Shown in pieces: positions 1-7,105 of a DNA stretch of 44,362 nucleotides (the stretch's first letter is position 1; each line of letters begins with the position of its first letter). The position numbers and the translations under genes are program-made. This DNA is from Alkalicoccus chagannorensis DSM 18086. Its GTDB lineage: Bacteria > Bacillota > Bacilli > Bacillales > Salisediminibacteriaceae. The stretch covers positions 1 through 44,362 of the forward strand of contig NZ_AUCK01000033.1 of NCBI RefSeq assembly GCF_000429725.1. The letters are read 5' to 3'. Under the pieces are notes generated by a model. That model was not told the DNA's origin and made no database searches. It saw only the letters and a list, made by a program, of their open reading frames with translations.

Positions 1-183
1 ACGAAACTGGGTATTCCCGAAGGGAAAGCCTGGGAATGGGCAAACACCCGAAAGGGGTACTGGCGTATCGCAAAATCCTTTATTCTTCACCGCTCTATCA
101 CAAAAGAAGCCCTTTCCAAGAAAGGACTTCTCAACATAGAGGGGTTCTATAAGAAAATGCAGGAAACCCACTCAACTTATTGA
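1..183 (+). CDS. Group II intron reverse transcriptase/maturase, C-terminal fragment
   Basis: The frame is open from base 1 and ends at TGA 181-183, giving the last 60 residues. It begins TKLGIPEGKAWEWANTRKGY and continues with WRIAKSFILHRSIT, the highly conserved C-terminal block of bacterial LtrA-type intron-encoded proteins (downstream of the RT and X/maturase domains). The family protein helps the intron RNA fold and splice and makes cDNA at the insertion site. The upstream RT catalytic core lies outside the window, so I cannot say whether the gene is intact. The stop codon abuts the intron domain V described next, which is the usual arrangement for an ORF ending just before domain V. Confidence 0.9.
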   Translation, partial: TKLGIPEGKAWEWANTRKGYWRIAKSFILHRSITKEALSKKGLLNIEGFYKKMQETHSTY

Positions 184-253
184 ACCGCCGTGTACGGATC
201 CGTACGCACGGTGGTGTGAGAGGACGGAGGGGCGAACCCTCCTCCTACTCGAT
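1..253 (+). mobile_element. Group II intron, 3' end (domains V and VI)
   Basis: Bases 184-215 fold as a domain V. A 9-bp lower stem (ACCGCCGTG with CACGGTGGT) is followed by a two-base bulge (GC), a 4-bp upper stem TACG/CGTA and a GATC tetraloop. Bases about 222-250 form a second hairpin (GGAGGG with CCCTCC, loop GCGAA) with an unpaired A in TCCTACTC, as expected for domain VI and its branch-point A. The intron then ends with AT at about 253. The compact domains suggest a bacterial class (possibly IIC), but the 5' part needed for typing is missing. The exact 3' boundary is inferred. Confidence 0.85.
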
Positions 254-775
254 TGTCAATCGATATAACGCATCCGTCTCATGGCGGTGATTTTCTCTGT
301 GAATACCGCGATGAGTGACGATCCTGCCTGCTTTTTCTTCGTCATCATGGAATGATCAAGGCTGTATGGTCTCCACAGCTGGTTGTGGGGTACAGCGGGT
401 CTGCGCGGAATATTCTCGGTCGTTTTTCGTGCCCAGCTCAGCGGAAGTTTTCCTGCAGCTGGCGAGGCTCTCATGGACCAATCACCCTTGCAGATAAAGA
501 AGGCCCTCACCCAAAAGGGGAGAGGGCCTCTTTTATCATGATAAGAATGGATGCATTTTCATCTAAGAAGACGGCGTCGTGCGCATTGCTTGAAGGCGGG
601 AAAAAAGAAGACGCCTTTCTTCACTTAAGAAGCCTGCAGCCCTCACTCTTACGCCCGAATGGGGGCTGCGCGCTTGCTTTCTTTTGGTTATGTCCATCCA
701 CGTTTCCTGTCCATGAGACAGAAAGATATGCTGGTGGATGATCAACCTGTACCGCCCAGAGGGAGTCTCCGCCCA
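254..775. other. Gene-free stretch after the intron
   Basis: I see no convincing gene between the intron end and the stop of the MFS gene. Open frames on both strands here are short, lack ribosome binding sites and have protein sequences rich in Arg/Ser/Cys typical of shadows. The stretch holds one strong terminator hairpin (500-535). Around 600-760, read on the minus strand, there is CCAAAAG followed by GC-rich hairpin sequence, which resembles the dispersed repeat elements at 10.2, 17.0 and 28.0 kb. Confidence 0.6.
500..535 (+). terminator. Rho-independent terminator
   Basis: The stem AGGCCCTC..GAGGGCCT encloses an ACCCAAAAGGGG internal section and is followed by CTTTTAT. It may end transcription coming through the group II intron. 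The minus-strand reading also has a short T-rich stretch, so it could serve the MFS gene at 776-2173 as well. The same GGCCCTCACC stem recurs at 10056. Confidence 0.75.
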
Positions 776-2173
776 TCAGGCAGTCTCCTGACTGGAGGAA
801 GGAAGTCCAACACGCTTTCCGCGGAACTGTCGTGTGAAAATAAACAGAGCCGTGATGGCGGTCAGGCTGATGAAGAGGAATAAATTAGAATAGAGAAATA
901 CTGCTTCTGAGCGGGCCAGGGGATTCAGCTGCAGGTCTGTTCGCTCCAGATCCAGAAAAGCGCCGAATACCGCACTGGAAACTGCGCCGGACATGAAGTT
1001 CATCAAGTTGAACATCCCCATGCCGACGCCGTTTTTCCCACTCGGGATGATGTCTGATAAAAGGTTGGCAGTGGAACTTTGGATCAACGGAAAAGCCATA
1101 TACTGGATCATGATGCAGAATGCGACGAATACCGGCGGAAGGCCCGTAAATGTCGAGATGAGAAAGCTGCCTGAAACAGCCAGAATGAAGGCGCTTCGGA
1201 GCACGGGGTAGCTGCCGTGCTTTTCAACGAGCCGCCCCCCTTTCTGCCCAAGCAGAGCGGCCCCCATCGCCCCGGGGAAGAGGAGCAGTCCAATCTGCAT
1301 CGTATCCAGATCGTATAAGGCGCGGGCCATAATCGGTACGATGAAAATCATGCCGAACATGACGCTCGTTCCGAGAAAACTGGTCAGCACAGCAGTTGTG
1401 TAGTCCCGGTCCTTCAGCATCGAAGGATCAATGAATGGAGCTGGGTGACGTCGAATATGAAGCACAAAGAAACAGCCGGCAGCGACAGCAGCTGCCAACC
1501 CGGCAAAGCTGAACATCGTAATAAAAAAGAGCATTCCAGAGACGCCGGCAGCGATCAGCAGCGCCCCGACGATATCAATGGTCCCCGGCCTTGTTTCTTC
1601 ATCAGGCAGCCAGGCCCTCAGAAAGGGAATCGCTGCTAAGGAAATGACCGAAACGATAAAAAGCAGCCGCCAGTCAAACGCGCCACCGAGCAGACCGCCG
1701 ACAATCGGACCGACCCCCGAGGCAAAAGCGACGACAGCAGAAACAGTTCCGAAAACCCGTCCACGCTCTTTCGGCATGAAGCGGGCTGGAATGATAAAAG
1801 CGAGCGCAGGGATCGTCGCACCACCCGCTGCCTGAATAAACCTTGCTGCGAGCAGCATCGGATAGTTCTGAGCGAAAAGACCGATGGCCGCACCGGAGGC
1901 GAAAAGAATGATACCAATAGTCAGGAGTCGTTTAATTGGATACATGTCTGCGAGTTTGCCGTACATGAGGGCACCGACGGCGAAGATCAGGATGTATCCG
2001 GTCATCACCCACGTCACCTGGGATGGGATAAGGTCAAAATCTTCAGCGATGTCCGGAATAGCAACATTGAACATCGTGCCGTTCATGACGGTGAAAGTAA
2101 GTATAAGAGAGAGAACAAAGACGAGCTTTTTTTTCTGGCCCTTCGTTAATTCTGGTGTCTGTTGTTCATCCAT
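776..2173 (-). CDS. MFS multidrug efflux transporter (DHA2, EmrB/QacA type)
   Basis: A 465-residue hydrophobic protein with about 14 predicted membrane segments, the DHA2 family size. After a short cytoplasmic start (MDEQQTPELTKGQKKK), the first helix carries NGTMFNVAIPDIAEDF. Next come the antiporter-type loop LADMYPIKRLLTIG (motif A) and GPIVGGLLGGAFDWRLLF (motif C). These proteins expel cationic or amphipathic drugs across the cytoplasmic membrane in exchange for protons; the substrate cannot be told from sequence. The ATG at 2173 has the site GGGAGGAAACAA upstream. It is transcribed divergently from the FMN reductase at 2366, and the shared 190-bp region contains a perfect inverted repeat (2261-2277). 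Confidence 0.9.
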   Translation of the reverse strand: MDEQQTPELTKGQKKKLVFVLSLILTFTVMNGTMFNVAIPDIAEDFDLIPSQVTWVMTGYILIFAVGALMYGKLADMYPIKRLLTIGIILFASGAAIGLFAQNYPMLLAARFIQAAGGATIPALAFIIPARFMPKERGRVFGTVSAVVAFASGVGPIVGGLLGGAFDWRLLFIVSVISLAAIPFLRAWLPDEETRPGTIDIVGALLIAAGVSGMLFFITMFSFAGLAAAVAAGCFFVLHIRRHPAPFIDPSMLKDRDYTTAVLTSFLGTSVMFGMIFIVPIMARALYDLDTMQIGLLLFPGAMGAALLGQKGGRLVEKHGSYPVLRSAFILAVSGSFLISTFTGLPPVFVAFCIMIQYMAFPLIQSSTANLLSDIIPSGKNGVGMGMFNLMNFMSGAVSSAVFGAFLDLERTDLQLNPLARSEAVFLYSNLFLFISLTAITALFIFTRQFRGKRVGLPSSSQETA

Positions 2174-2260
2174 TTGTTTCCTCCCAAAGTGTGATGTCCG
2201 GTCAGCGGGATATGATCAGACGAAAAGTGTGTGAAACAAAAACAAACAGGGTATAGAAGC

Positions 2261-2277
2261 TGTACAAATATTGTACA
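2261..2277. promoter_or_regulatory. Inverted-repeat operator candidate between divergent genes
   Basis: TGTACAAATATTGTACA has perfect 7-bp arms around ATA. On the minus strand a possible promoter (TGTACA, 16 bp, TATACC) for the MFS gene overlaps the repeat, which would suit repression. A further half-site-like ATTGTACGAT lies near 2310. The regulator is not encoded next to it, so family assignment (TetR or MarR like) is only a guess. Confidence 0.6.
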
Positions 2278-2365
2278 TTTCGGGAATGGAAAGATGTAGG
2301 GCTTGCATTATTGTACGATGGCCCGCCTGAAGTGTCAAAATAACAAATTGTATGGAGGAATCATT

Positions 2366-2914
2366 GTGGCATATCATGTAGCAGCCGTGAGAGGCAGTCT
2401 TCGGAAAGAGTCATTGAATAAACGGGTATTGGAACATATCAAGACGATGTCGACCGAGGAGATACAGATCGAAGAAGCATCCATCGATGCCCTTCCTCTA
2501 TTTAATGCCGATCTGGAAGAGGGGGGAGATCCGCACGACGTGGCAAGCTTCAAACAGCAGCTCGCAGCTGCGGATGGCATTCTGATTGTGACGCCGGAAT
2601 ATTCGCACGGAATACCAGGCGTGTTAAAAAATGCGCTGGATTGGGCAGGAAGCATGAGTAATCAGAACGTGCTCAGCAAAAAACCGGTCATGCTGACGGG
2701 CGCTTCGCCGAGCGGGCTCGGTACGGCGTTCTCCCAGGGACAGCTGCGGCAGGTTTTGGATGCATGCGGAGCTTATCCGATGCCCCAGCCGGAAATTTTC
2801 ATCGGCGCAGCACATCAGAAACTGGGAGAGAATGGACTTCAGGATGAAGATACGATAAAATTACTCGAAGATGGACTGCAGGCGTTCCACGACTGGATCG
2901 ATCGGCTCTCCTGA
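2366..2914 (+). CDS. NADPH-dependent FMN reductase family protein
   Basis: Flavodoxin-fold oxidoreductase of 182 residues when started at GTG 2366. That start has the site TGGAGGA eight bases upstream; the frame extends upstream to ATG 2303 but without a site. Features are the phosphate-binding loop RGSLRKESLNK near the N-terminus, the motif TPEYSHGIPGVLKNALDW (typical PEYN/S..PG.LKNA.DW signature, residues about 75-92) and ASPSGLGTA. Family members reduce FMN, quinones, azo dyes or metals with NAD(P)H. Divergent pairing with an efflux pump suggests a common response to a toxic or quinone-like compound, which is inference. Confidence 0.9.
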   Translation: MAYHVAAVRGSLRKESLNKRVLEHIKTMSTEEIQIEEASIDALPLFNADLEEGGDPHDVASFKQQLAAADGILIVTPEYSHGIPGVLKNALDWAGSMSNQNVLSKKPVMLTGASPSGLGTAFSQGQLRQVLDACGAYPMPQPEIFIGAAHQKLGENGLQDEDTIKLLEDGLQAFHDWIDRLS

Positions 2915-3005
2915 TCAACAAGCATAAAGCAGATAAAGACGAGGGCCGGCGGAAGCCGTGATTATAGACATTTCTGCAGTCGACATTGTACTGTAGATGC
3001 TCTAA

Positions 3006-3042
3006 CGAAGCCCGTCAGAAGAGCTTCTTCTGACGGGCTTCG
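3006..3042 (+). terminator. Perfect 17-bp hairpin, probable terminator
   Basis: CGAAGCCCGTCAGAAGA pairs perfectly with TCTTCTGACGGGCTTCG around a 3-base loop. It is followed only by TCTCTGCT, so the U-tract is poor. It lies 90 bp after the FMN reductase and before the next gene. A hairpin with almost the same outer sequence occurs at 43984-44023. Confidence 0.55.
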
Positions 3043-3106
3043 TCTCTGCTGGGATGGTTTGTGCAGAGCAGGCAGGACATCGATGGTGAAAAGAGGTTGA
3101 TGAGTG

Positions 3107-3361
3107 ATGGAATTAAAGGACTGGGGGTACGGGAGAAAATACAACATTAAAGCAGTCTTCTCTAAGTTTCCTCACTCCACGGTGATTTTTCGATCCTTTC
3201 CGGACTACTATTTTATCTATACCGTGCGCTGGTCTGAACAGGATCCTGTTGTCAGCAGGGAGGATTTGATTCAGATGGAGAAAATCATGAACGAGCGGCT
3301 CGGTCTGCTGGAAAACTATGAGAAGCGGGTGGAGCGGCGCGGCAGGTGGAAGCGGCAGTAA
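3107..3361 (+). CDS. Hypothetical protein (84 aa)
   Basis: I do not recognise this family. The protein starts MELKDWGYGRKYNIKAVF, has a central aromatic stretch (FRSFPDYYFIYTVRW) and a charged C-terminal helix rich in Glu and Arg that ends RRGRWKRQ. No signal peptide or membrane segment is visible. An AAGAGG site at 3091-3096 could serve ATG 3107 or GTG 3104, giving a one-residue difference. It faces the small minus-strand gene at 3369-3494, and their stops lie only a few bases apart. Confidence 0.6.
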   Translation: MELKDWGYGRKYNIKAVFSKFPHSTVIFRSFPDYYFIYTVRWSEQDPVVSREDLIQMEKIMNERLGLLENYEKRVERRGRWKRQ

Positions 3362-3368
3362 GCGCGCG

Positions 3369-3494
3369 TTACGACATGAAGAATGTTCCGAAAAGCCATG
3401 CACCGCCGAAACTGAGGATGAATGCTCCGGCTCCGGCAGAGATGACCACTATTGTTTTACGGCGGTCGCTGAGCGCCGCGAACTTTTGTAACAT
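3369..3494 (-). CDS. Small single-pass membrane protein (41 aa)
   Basis: The start is chosen at ATG 3494 because AGGAGGGACG lies directly upstream; the longer frame to 3659 has no comparable site. The product begins MLQKFAALSDRRKT, a short basic N-terminus. One hydrophobic helix of about 22 residues follows (IVVISAGAGAFILSFGGAWLF), ending TFFMS. A protein of this size with one helix may be a regulator or stabiliser of a membrane complex, but nothing here shows which. No homologue is recognised. Confidence 0.55.
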   Translation of the reverse strand: MLQKFAALSDRRKTIVVISAGAGAFILSFGGAWLFGTFFMS

Positions 3495-3633
3495 GCATCG
3501 TCCCTCCTCTATAAGCATTGGTATCATGAGGGAGATGCTTTGTAAAGCTTTGTGAGCAGAATTTTTGAACATACACAGGAACTCGTATAACATGACCTTA
3601 TTGTCTCCATGTGTAAAATAAAGGAGAATGATG

Positions 3634-3921
3634 ATGGACAACAGAGAAGAAAAAATCATTCAATCGTTTCAGCAAGATGAACAAATGATGGCGATGGTGT
3701 TCGTCCAGTACTGCATAAATCAGGCGTTAGACCCTGTGGAAATATACAGGCGCGCCTACGGCAGTACCGACAGTACAGTGCTCCACCGGGCACTGGAGCT
3801 GGCTGTCTCTAAAGAGGAGGCAGGGCCGATCGAAAAAGAAACGCTGTACGCAGTGCTTTCCATGTACGGCAACGAAGCTCTAGCTGAAGAAATTGAAAAA
3901 ACAAACAGAAAAGAGGAGTAA
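3634..3921 (+). CDS. Hypothetical protein preceding the phn transporter (95 aa)
   Basis: Three ATG codons in a row occur at 3628, 3631 and 3634. AAGGAG at 3621-3626 is best spaced for 3634. The product is acidic, soluble and helical, with MDNREEKIIQSFQQDEQMM at the start and NEALAEEIEKTNRKEE at the end. Family unknown. Its stop TAA 3919-3921 is only three bases from the phnD start, and the phnD ribosome binding site (GAGGAG) lies inside its last codons. The two are therefore almost certainly cotranscribed and perhaps translationally coupled. A link to the transporter is contextual only. Confidence 0.7.
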   Translation: MDNREEKIIQSFQQDEQMMAMVFVQYCINQALDPVEIYRRAYGSTDSTVLHRALELAVSKEEAGPIEKETLYAVLSMYGNEALAEEIEKTNRKEE

Positions 3922-3924
3922 CAG

Positions 3925-4920
3925 ATGAAAAAATTTCTATTACCTGCAGCTGCGGCTGTCATTCTTGCTGCGTGCGGTGCCGAGAACAACAATGAAAATG
4001 AAAACGAAAATGAGAACGGAGCCGATAACACGTCCGGAAGTGAAGCAGAAGATGGGGAGGTGTTTGAAGTAGCGGTCATCCCATCCCAGTCTATCGGTGA
4101 AATGCAGGAAGGACTCGACCGCCTTGAGGAACATCTGGCCGATAGTCTGGAGATGGACGTCGAAGTTGAACATTATCCCGGTTATAATGCGGTAGTGGAA
4201 GCGATCAACTTCGGTCATGTGGACCTCGCATACTTCGGACCGGTAACGTACTTAATTGCCCAGGAATCCAGCGGAGCGGAAGCCGTCCTGACACAGACGG
4301 TGGACGGTGATCCTTACTATCACTCCTATATATTGACCCAGCCGGACGCGCCCTGGGAGGACCTGGATGAGCTGCTGGAAGAGGTAGAAGACGTCAGCTT
4401 TGCTTACGGCAGTCAGTCCTCCACTTCCGGGTTTACGATTCCAGCCTACGAACTGTATGACCGAGGTGTTTACGAAAGCGAAAGCACGTATGAATTCGAC
4501 AGTGTTCAGTTTACCGGCTCTCATGACATCACGGCGAATGCTATTGCGAGCGGGGATGTAGACGCTGGTGCCATCGACAGTGCCATCTTCCAGGCGCTGA
4601 TCGAAGCAGGGGATATTGAGGAAGACGACTTCAAACTGCTTTGGGAGTCAGAGCAGCTGTATCAATATCCGTGGGCAGTGCCCGAGGGAACCAGTGAAGA
4701 GAGAATCAACGATGTGCAGGATGCGTTCACATCGATAGAAGATGACGAGATTTTATCCATCTTCGGCGGTGCTGATGCTTTCATCGAAATTTCCCCGGAT
4801 GAGTATGACAATGTGATGGAGGCAGCGCGTCACTTTGATATGCTTGACCCGGAAACACTGGAAGATGATGATGACGAAGAAGAAGATAACGAAGAAAACA
4901 ATAATGAGGATGACGCATAA
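3925..4920 (+). CDS. phnD: Phosphonate/phosphite-type ABC transporter substrate-binding lipoprotein
   Basis: 331 residues. A lipoprotein signal ends VILAACGAE (lipid-anchored Cys17), followed by an Asn/Glu linker. The mature domain shows the PhnD family pattern: AVIPSQSIGEMQEGLDRLEEHL, then GYNAVVEAINFGHVDLAYFGPVTYL, a YGSQSSTSGFTIPAYEL segment with the Ser/Thr anion-binding loop, and ASGDVDAGAIDSAIF. The family captures phosphonate, phosphite or related oxyanions outside the membrane for the PhnE/PhnC pump. The exact ligand cannot be read here. An unusual C-terminal tail of about 20 residues is nearly all Asp, Glu and Asn, and the whole protein is very acidic, as in halophiles. It is followed by phnE and phnC. 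Confidence 0.92.
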   Translation: MKKFLLPAAAAVILAACGAENNNENENENENGADNTSGSEAEDGEVFEVAVIPSQSIGEMQEGLDRLEEHLADSLEMDVEVEHYPGYNAVVEAINFGHVDLAYFGPVTYLIAQESSGAEAVLTQTVDGDPYYHSYILTQPDAPWEDLDELLEEVEDVSFAYGSQSSTSGFTIPAYELYDRGVYESESTYEFDSVQFTGSHDITANAIASGDVDAGAIDSAIFQALIEAGDIEEDDFKLLWESEQLYQYPWAVPEGTSEERINDVQDAFTSIEDDEILSIFGGADAFIEISPDEYDNVMEAARHFDMLDPETLEDDDDEEEDNEENNNEDDA

Positions 4921-4932
4921 GAAGGGTTGTTG

Positions 4933-5697
4933 ATGATGGTCTGGTTCCAAAAGAAATTCTTTATTTATGCAGCCATCATAGCTGCCCTGCTGATCGTAAG
5001 TGCCCGTGGAGCTGATTTTTCATTCACGGCACTTATTGACCAGAGCAATACGTGGGAATTCATCCGGGATAATTTCTATCCCCTTCGGACGGATCTTCTG
5101 CCTTACCTGCTGGAGCAGTCGCTAATTACTCTGGCAGTGGCTTTTTTTGGGACCTTTACTGCCCTTCTCCTTGCACTGCCCATCAGCCTGCTGGCTGCCG
5201 AGAATACGGCTTCCGGCAGGTTCAGTTTCTACATCGTCCGATCGGTGTTGAGCCTGATCCGCTCGATACCGGAAATTGTCTTCGGCCTCATTTTCGTCGT
5301 CTCGCTGGGGCTCGGACCATTCGCCGCACTGATGGCGATCTTTCTTCACAACGTCTCCGTTTTGGGGAAGCTGATTGCTGAGCTGGTGGAGTCTTCAGAT
5401 AAAGGACCGCAGGAAGCGATGAGTTCAGCCGGTGCCGGCAGAAGGACCGGTCAGATTTTTTCGATTCTTCCACAAATCTGGCCGAATGTACTCTCCCACT
5501 ATTTTTACCGGCTGGAAGTAGCGATCCGTACTTCGCTCGTGCTCGGAATGATCGGCGGGGGCGGGCTCGGCCAGAGCCTTATGAATTATTACAACAGCCT
5601 CGCCTATGATTCCATGGCAACGGCCATCGTCGTCATTATGGGGCTTGTCATTATTGTCGATTTATTCGGCGGGATCGTGCGTAAACGCGTAATATAA
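4933..5697 (+). CDS. phnE: Phosphonate-type ABC transporter permease
   Basis: About 254 residues from ATG 4933. GAAGGG at 4921-4926 fits this start better than the TTG codons at 4927 and 4930. An N-terminal helix is followed by a periplasmic-side stretch and a binding-protein-dependent permease core with about five more helices. The coupling loop reads EAMSSAGAGRRTGQIFSILPQIWPNV (EAA motif in PhnE form), and the family signature RTSLVLGMIGGGGLGQSL lies near the C-terminus. It would form a homodimer with PhnC ATPases to import the ligand captured by PhnD. The operon has a single permease gene, whereas many have two (phnE1/phnE2). Confidence 0.92.
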   Translation: MMVWFQKKFFIYAAIIAALLIVSARGADFSFTALIDQSNTWEFIRDNFYPLRTDLLPYLLEQSLITLAVAFFGTFTALLLALPISLLAAENTASGRFSFYIVRSVLSLIRSIPEIVFGLIFVVSLGLGPFAALMAIFLHNVSVLGKLIAELVESSDKGPQEAMSSAGAGRRTGQIFSILPQIWPNVLSHYFYRLEVAIRTSLVLGMIGGGGLGQSLMNYYNSLAYDSMATAIVVIMGLVIIVDLFGGIVRKRVI

Positions 5698-5730
5698 TCA
5701 ATCTAAGCGGAAAACGATGGAGGAAGCACA

Positions 5731-6465
5731 ATGCTGGAGATGAAAGAGGTAGTCGTTCAATATGAATCCGGCGCTGACCCGGCTGTTCGGGACTTGACGC
5801 TGTCCTTCGAGCAGGGAGAATTCGTCTGTGTTCTCGGTAGAAGCGGGGCGGGAAAATCGACCTTTATCCGGACGATCAACGGGCTGCAGCCGCAGACGTC
5901 CGGGCAGATCACCGTGCTCGGCTGTGAACTGAAAAAAATGTCGCAGAAAAAGCAGCGTAGCATGCGCAGGGAAATCGGAATGATTTTCCAGCACTTTCAT
6001 TTAATCCCTCGATTAACGGTGGAACAGAACGTCTTTACCGGCCGGTTTGGGCATAAGCCGGCATGGAAAAACTTCCTGGGGTTATTCTCAGACGAAGAGA
6101 AATCACTGACGGATTATTACTTAAATGAAGTCGGACTTCTGGAATACAAGAACCGTCGCGTGGAGCGGTTGAGCGGCGGTCAGAAACAGCGTGTAGGCAT
6201 AGCAAGAGCCATGGTGCAGCGCCCCTCCATCCTGCTCGGCGATGAACCTGTTGCAAGTCTGGATCCGACAACGGCGGACTATATTTTCCAGATACTCCGC
6301 CAGCTGCACGAAGAAAAAGAGCTGCTGACAGTCATCAACGTTCACGACATAGAACTGGCCAGAAAGTATGCCACAAGAATTATTGGCTTGAAACAAGGCC
6401 ATCTCGTATTTGACGGGAGTCCCGGTCAGCTCTCCGATCATCATTTAAAGCAGATTTATGAATAA
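5731..6465 (+). CDS. phnC: Phosphonate-type ABC transporter ATP-binding protein
   Basis: 244 residues with a complete ABC ATPase: Walker A GRSGAGKST (residues about 36-44), Q-loop MIFQHFHLI, signature LSGGQKQRVGIARAM, Walker B SILLGDEPVASLDP and the H-loop VINVHDIELA. The PhnC family energises uptake of phosphonate or phosphite through PhnE. ATG 5731 has TGGAGGA seven bases upstream, 33 bp after the phnE stop. A good terminator at 6554-6595 closes the operon. Gene order D-E-C differs from the more frequent C-D-E order. Confidence 0.92.
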   Translation: MLEMKEVVVQYESGADPAVRDLTLSFEQGEFVCVLGRSGAGKSTFIRTINGLQPQTSGQITVLGCELKKMSQKKQRSMRREIGMIFQHFHLIPRLTVEQNVFTGRFGHKPAWKNFLGLFSDEEKSLTDYYLNEVGLLEYKNRRVERLSGGQKQRVGIARAMVQRPSILLGDEPVASLDPTTADYIFQILRQLHEEKELLTVINVHDIELARKYATRIIGLKQGHLVFDGSPGQLSDHHLKQIYE

Positions 6466-7105
6466 GAAATTGGATTCCGGTCTTTGGAGAGAGAGAACAG
6501 CATGATGTCTCTTTTACTCCATATCAACACCGGGCTGCAAGACGTGATATGTGCTGCCTGCTGTACTCTTACTCTACGGCCGGCAGTATTTTTTCTGTCG
6601 TTATTCGTGGGAGAAGTTTGGTTTCTCTACTAGCAGCAGCTGGTGGAAAGAGGCAGGCTGCTGCGTACGTATCCTGCAGCGTCGACGCGGGAAGAACCTC
6701 GTGCCGCGCAAAGCAGCCCACCGCTGTTCCTTTTGGTTCATGTTGTACTAGAGAGGCGATCCCGGCAGCCATGGTACAGACGAGAGAGATGACGCAGGAT
6801 CTTCACGACCAATGCTTTCTTTCATATACAGGAACCACCGCAGCATGCAGCTGGGTGGCCAACCGGCTTACACAGCTGTCAAGGTGTGCAAAAAAGGTGC
6901 ACGAATACACGGAAGAAGGCAGGATTTATTCTAGAAATGTCGAATTGGTTGTCAAGTAGGATCAGGCCGTTCTATTTTTCATACAAGAATCGAACCACTG
7001 TACCGTGAACCGCCGTGTGACGACCGGCGAGCAGTTCATCCTGAGAAGAATACGCGGATGGACGCGGTCAAGCCTGAAAATCTCAGCCAGGAAAGGAGGG
7101 TTTTT
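6466..7105. other. Gene-free stretch with terminator and repeat-like DNA
   Basis: A 136-codon open frame (6549-6959) has no ribosome binding site and a Ser/Cys/Arg-rich product that looks non-coding. After the terminator at 6554-6595, the minus strand near 6740-6640 reads ACATGAACCAAAAGGA followed by GC-rich inverted segments, similar in style to the CCGACCAAAAGG repeats elsewhere. The promoter of the downstream GGDEF/EAL gene must lie in the last part, but no consensus pair stands out. Confidence 0.5.
6554..6595 (+). terminator. Terminator of the phn operon
   Basis: CTGCCTGCTGTA pairs with TACGGCCGGCAG (one mismatch, one G-U) around a 9-base loop and is followed by TATTTTTTCTG. Confidence 0.8.

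Noticed and set aside
3565-3591. TTGAAC and TATAAC as promoter of the phn operon
   Set aside because: The spacer is only 15 bp; too weak to call.
6549-6959. 136-codon plus-strand open frame after phnC
   Set aside because: No ribosome binding site, Ser/Cys/Arg-rich product, begins next to the phn terminator and overlaps its stem.
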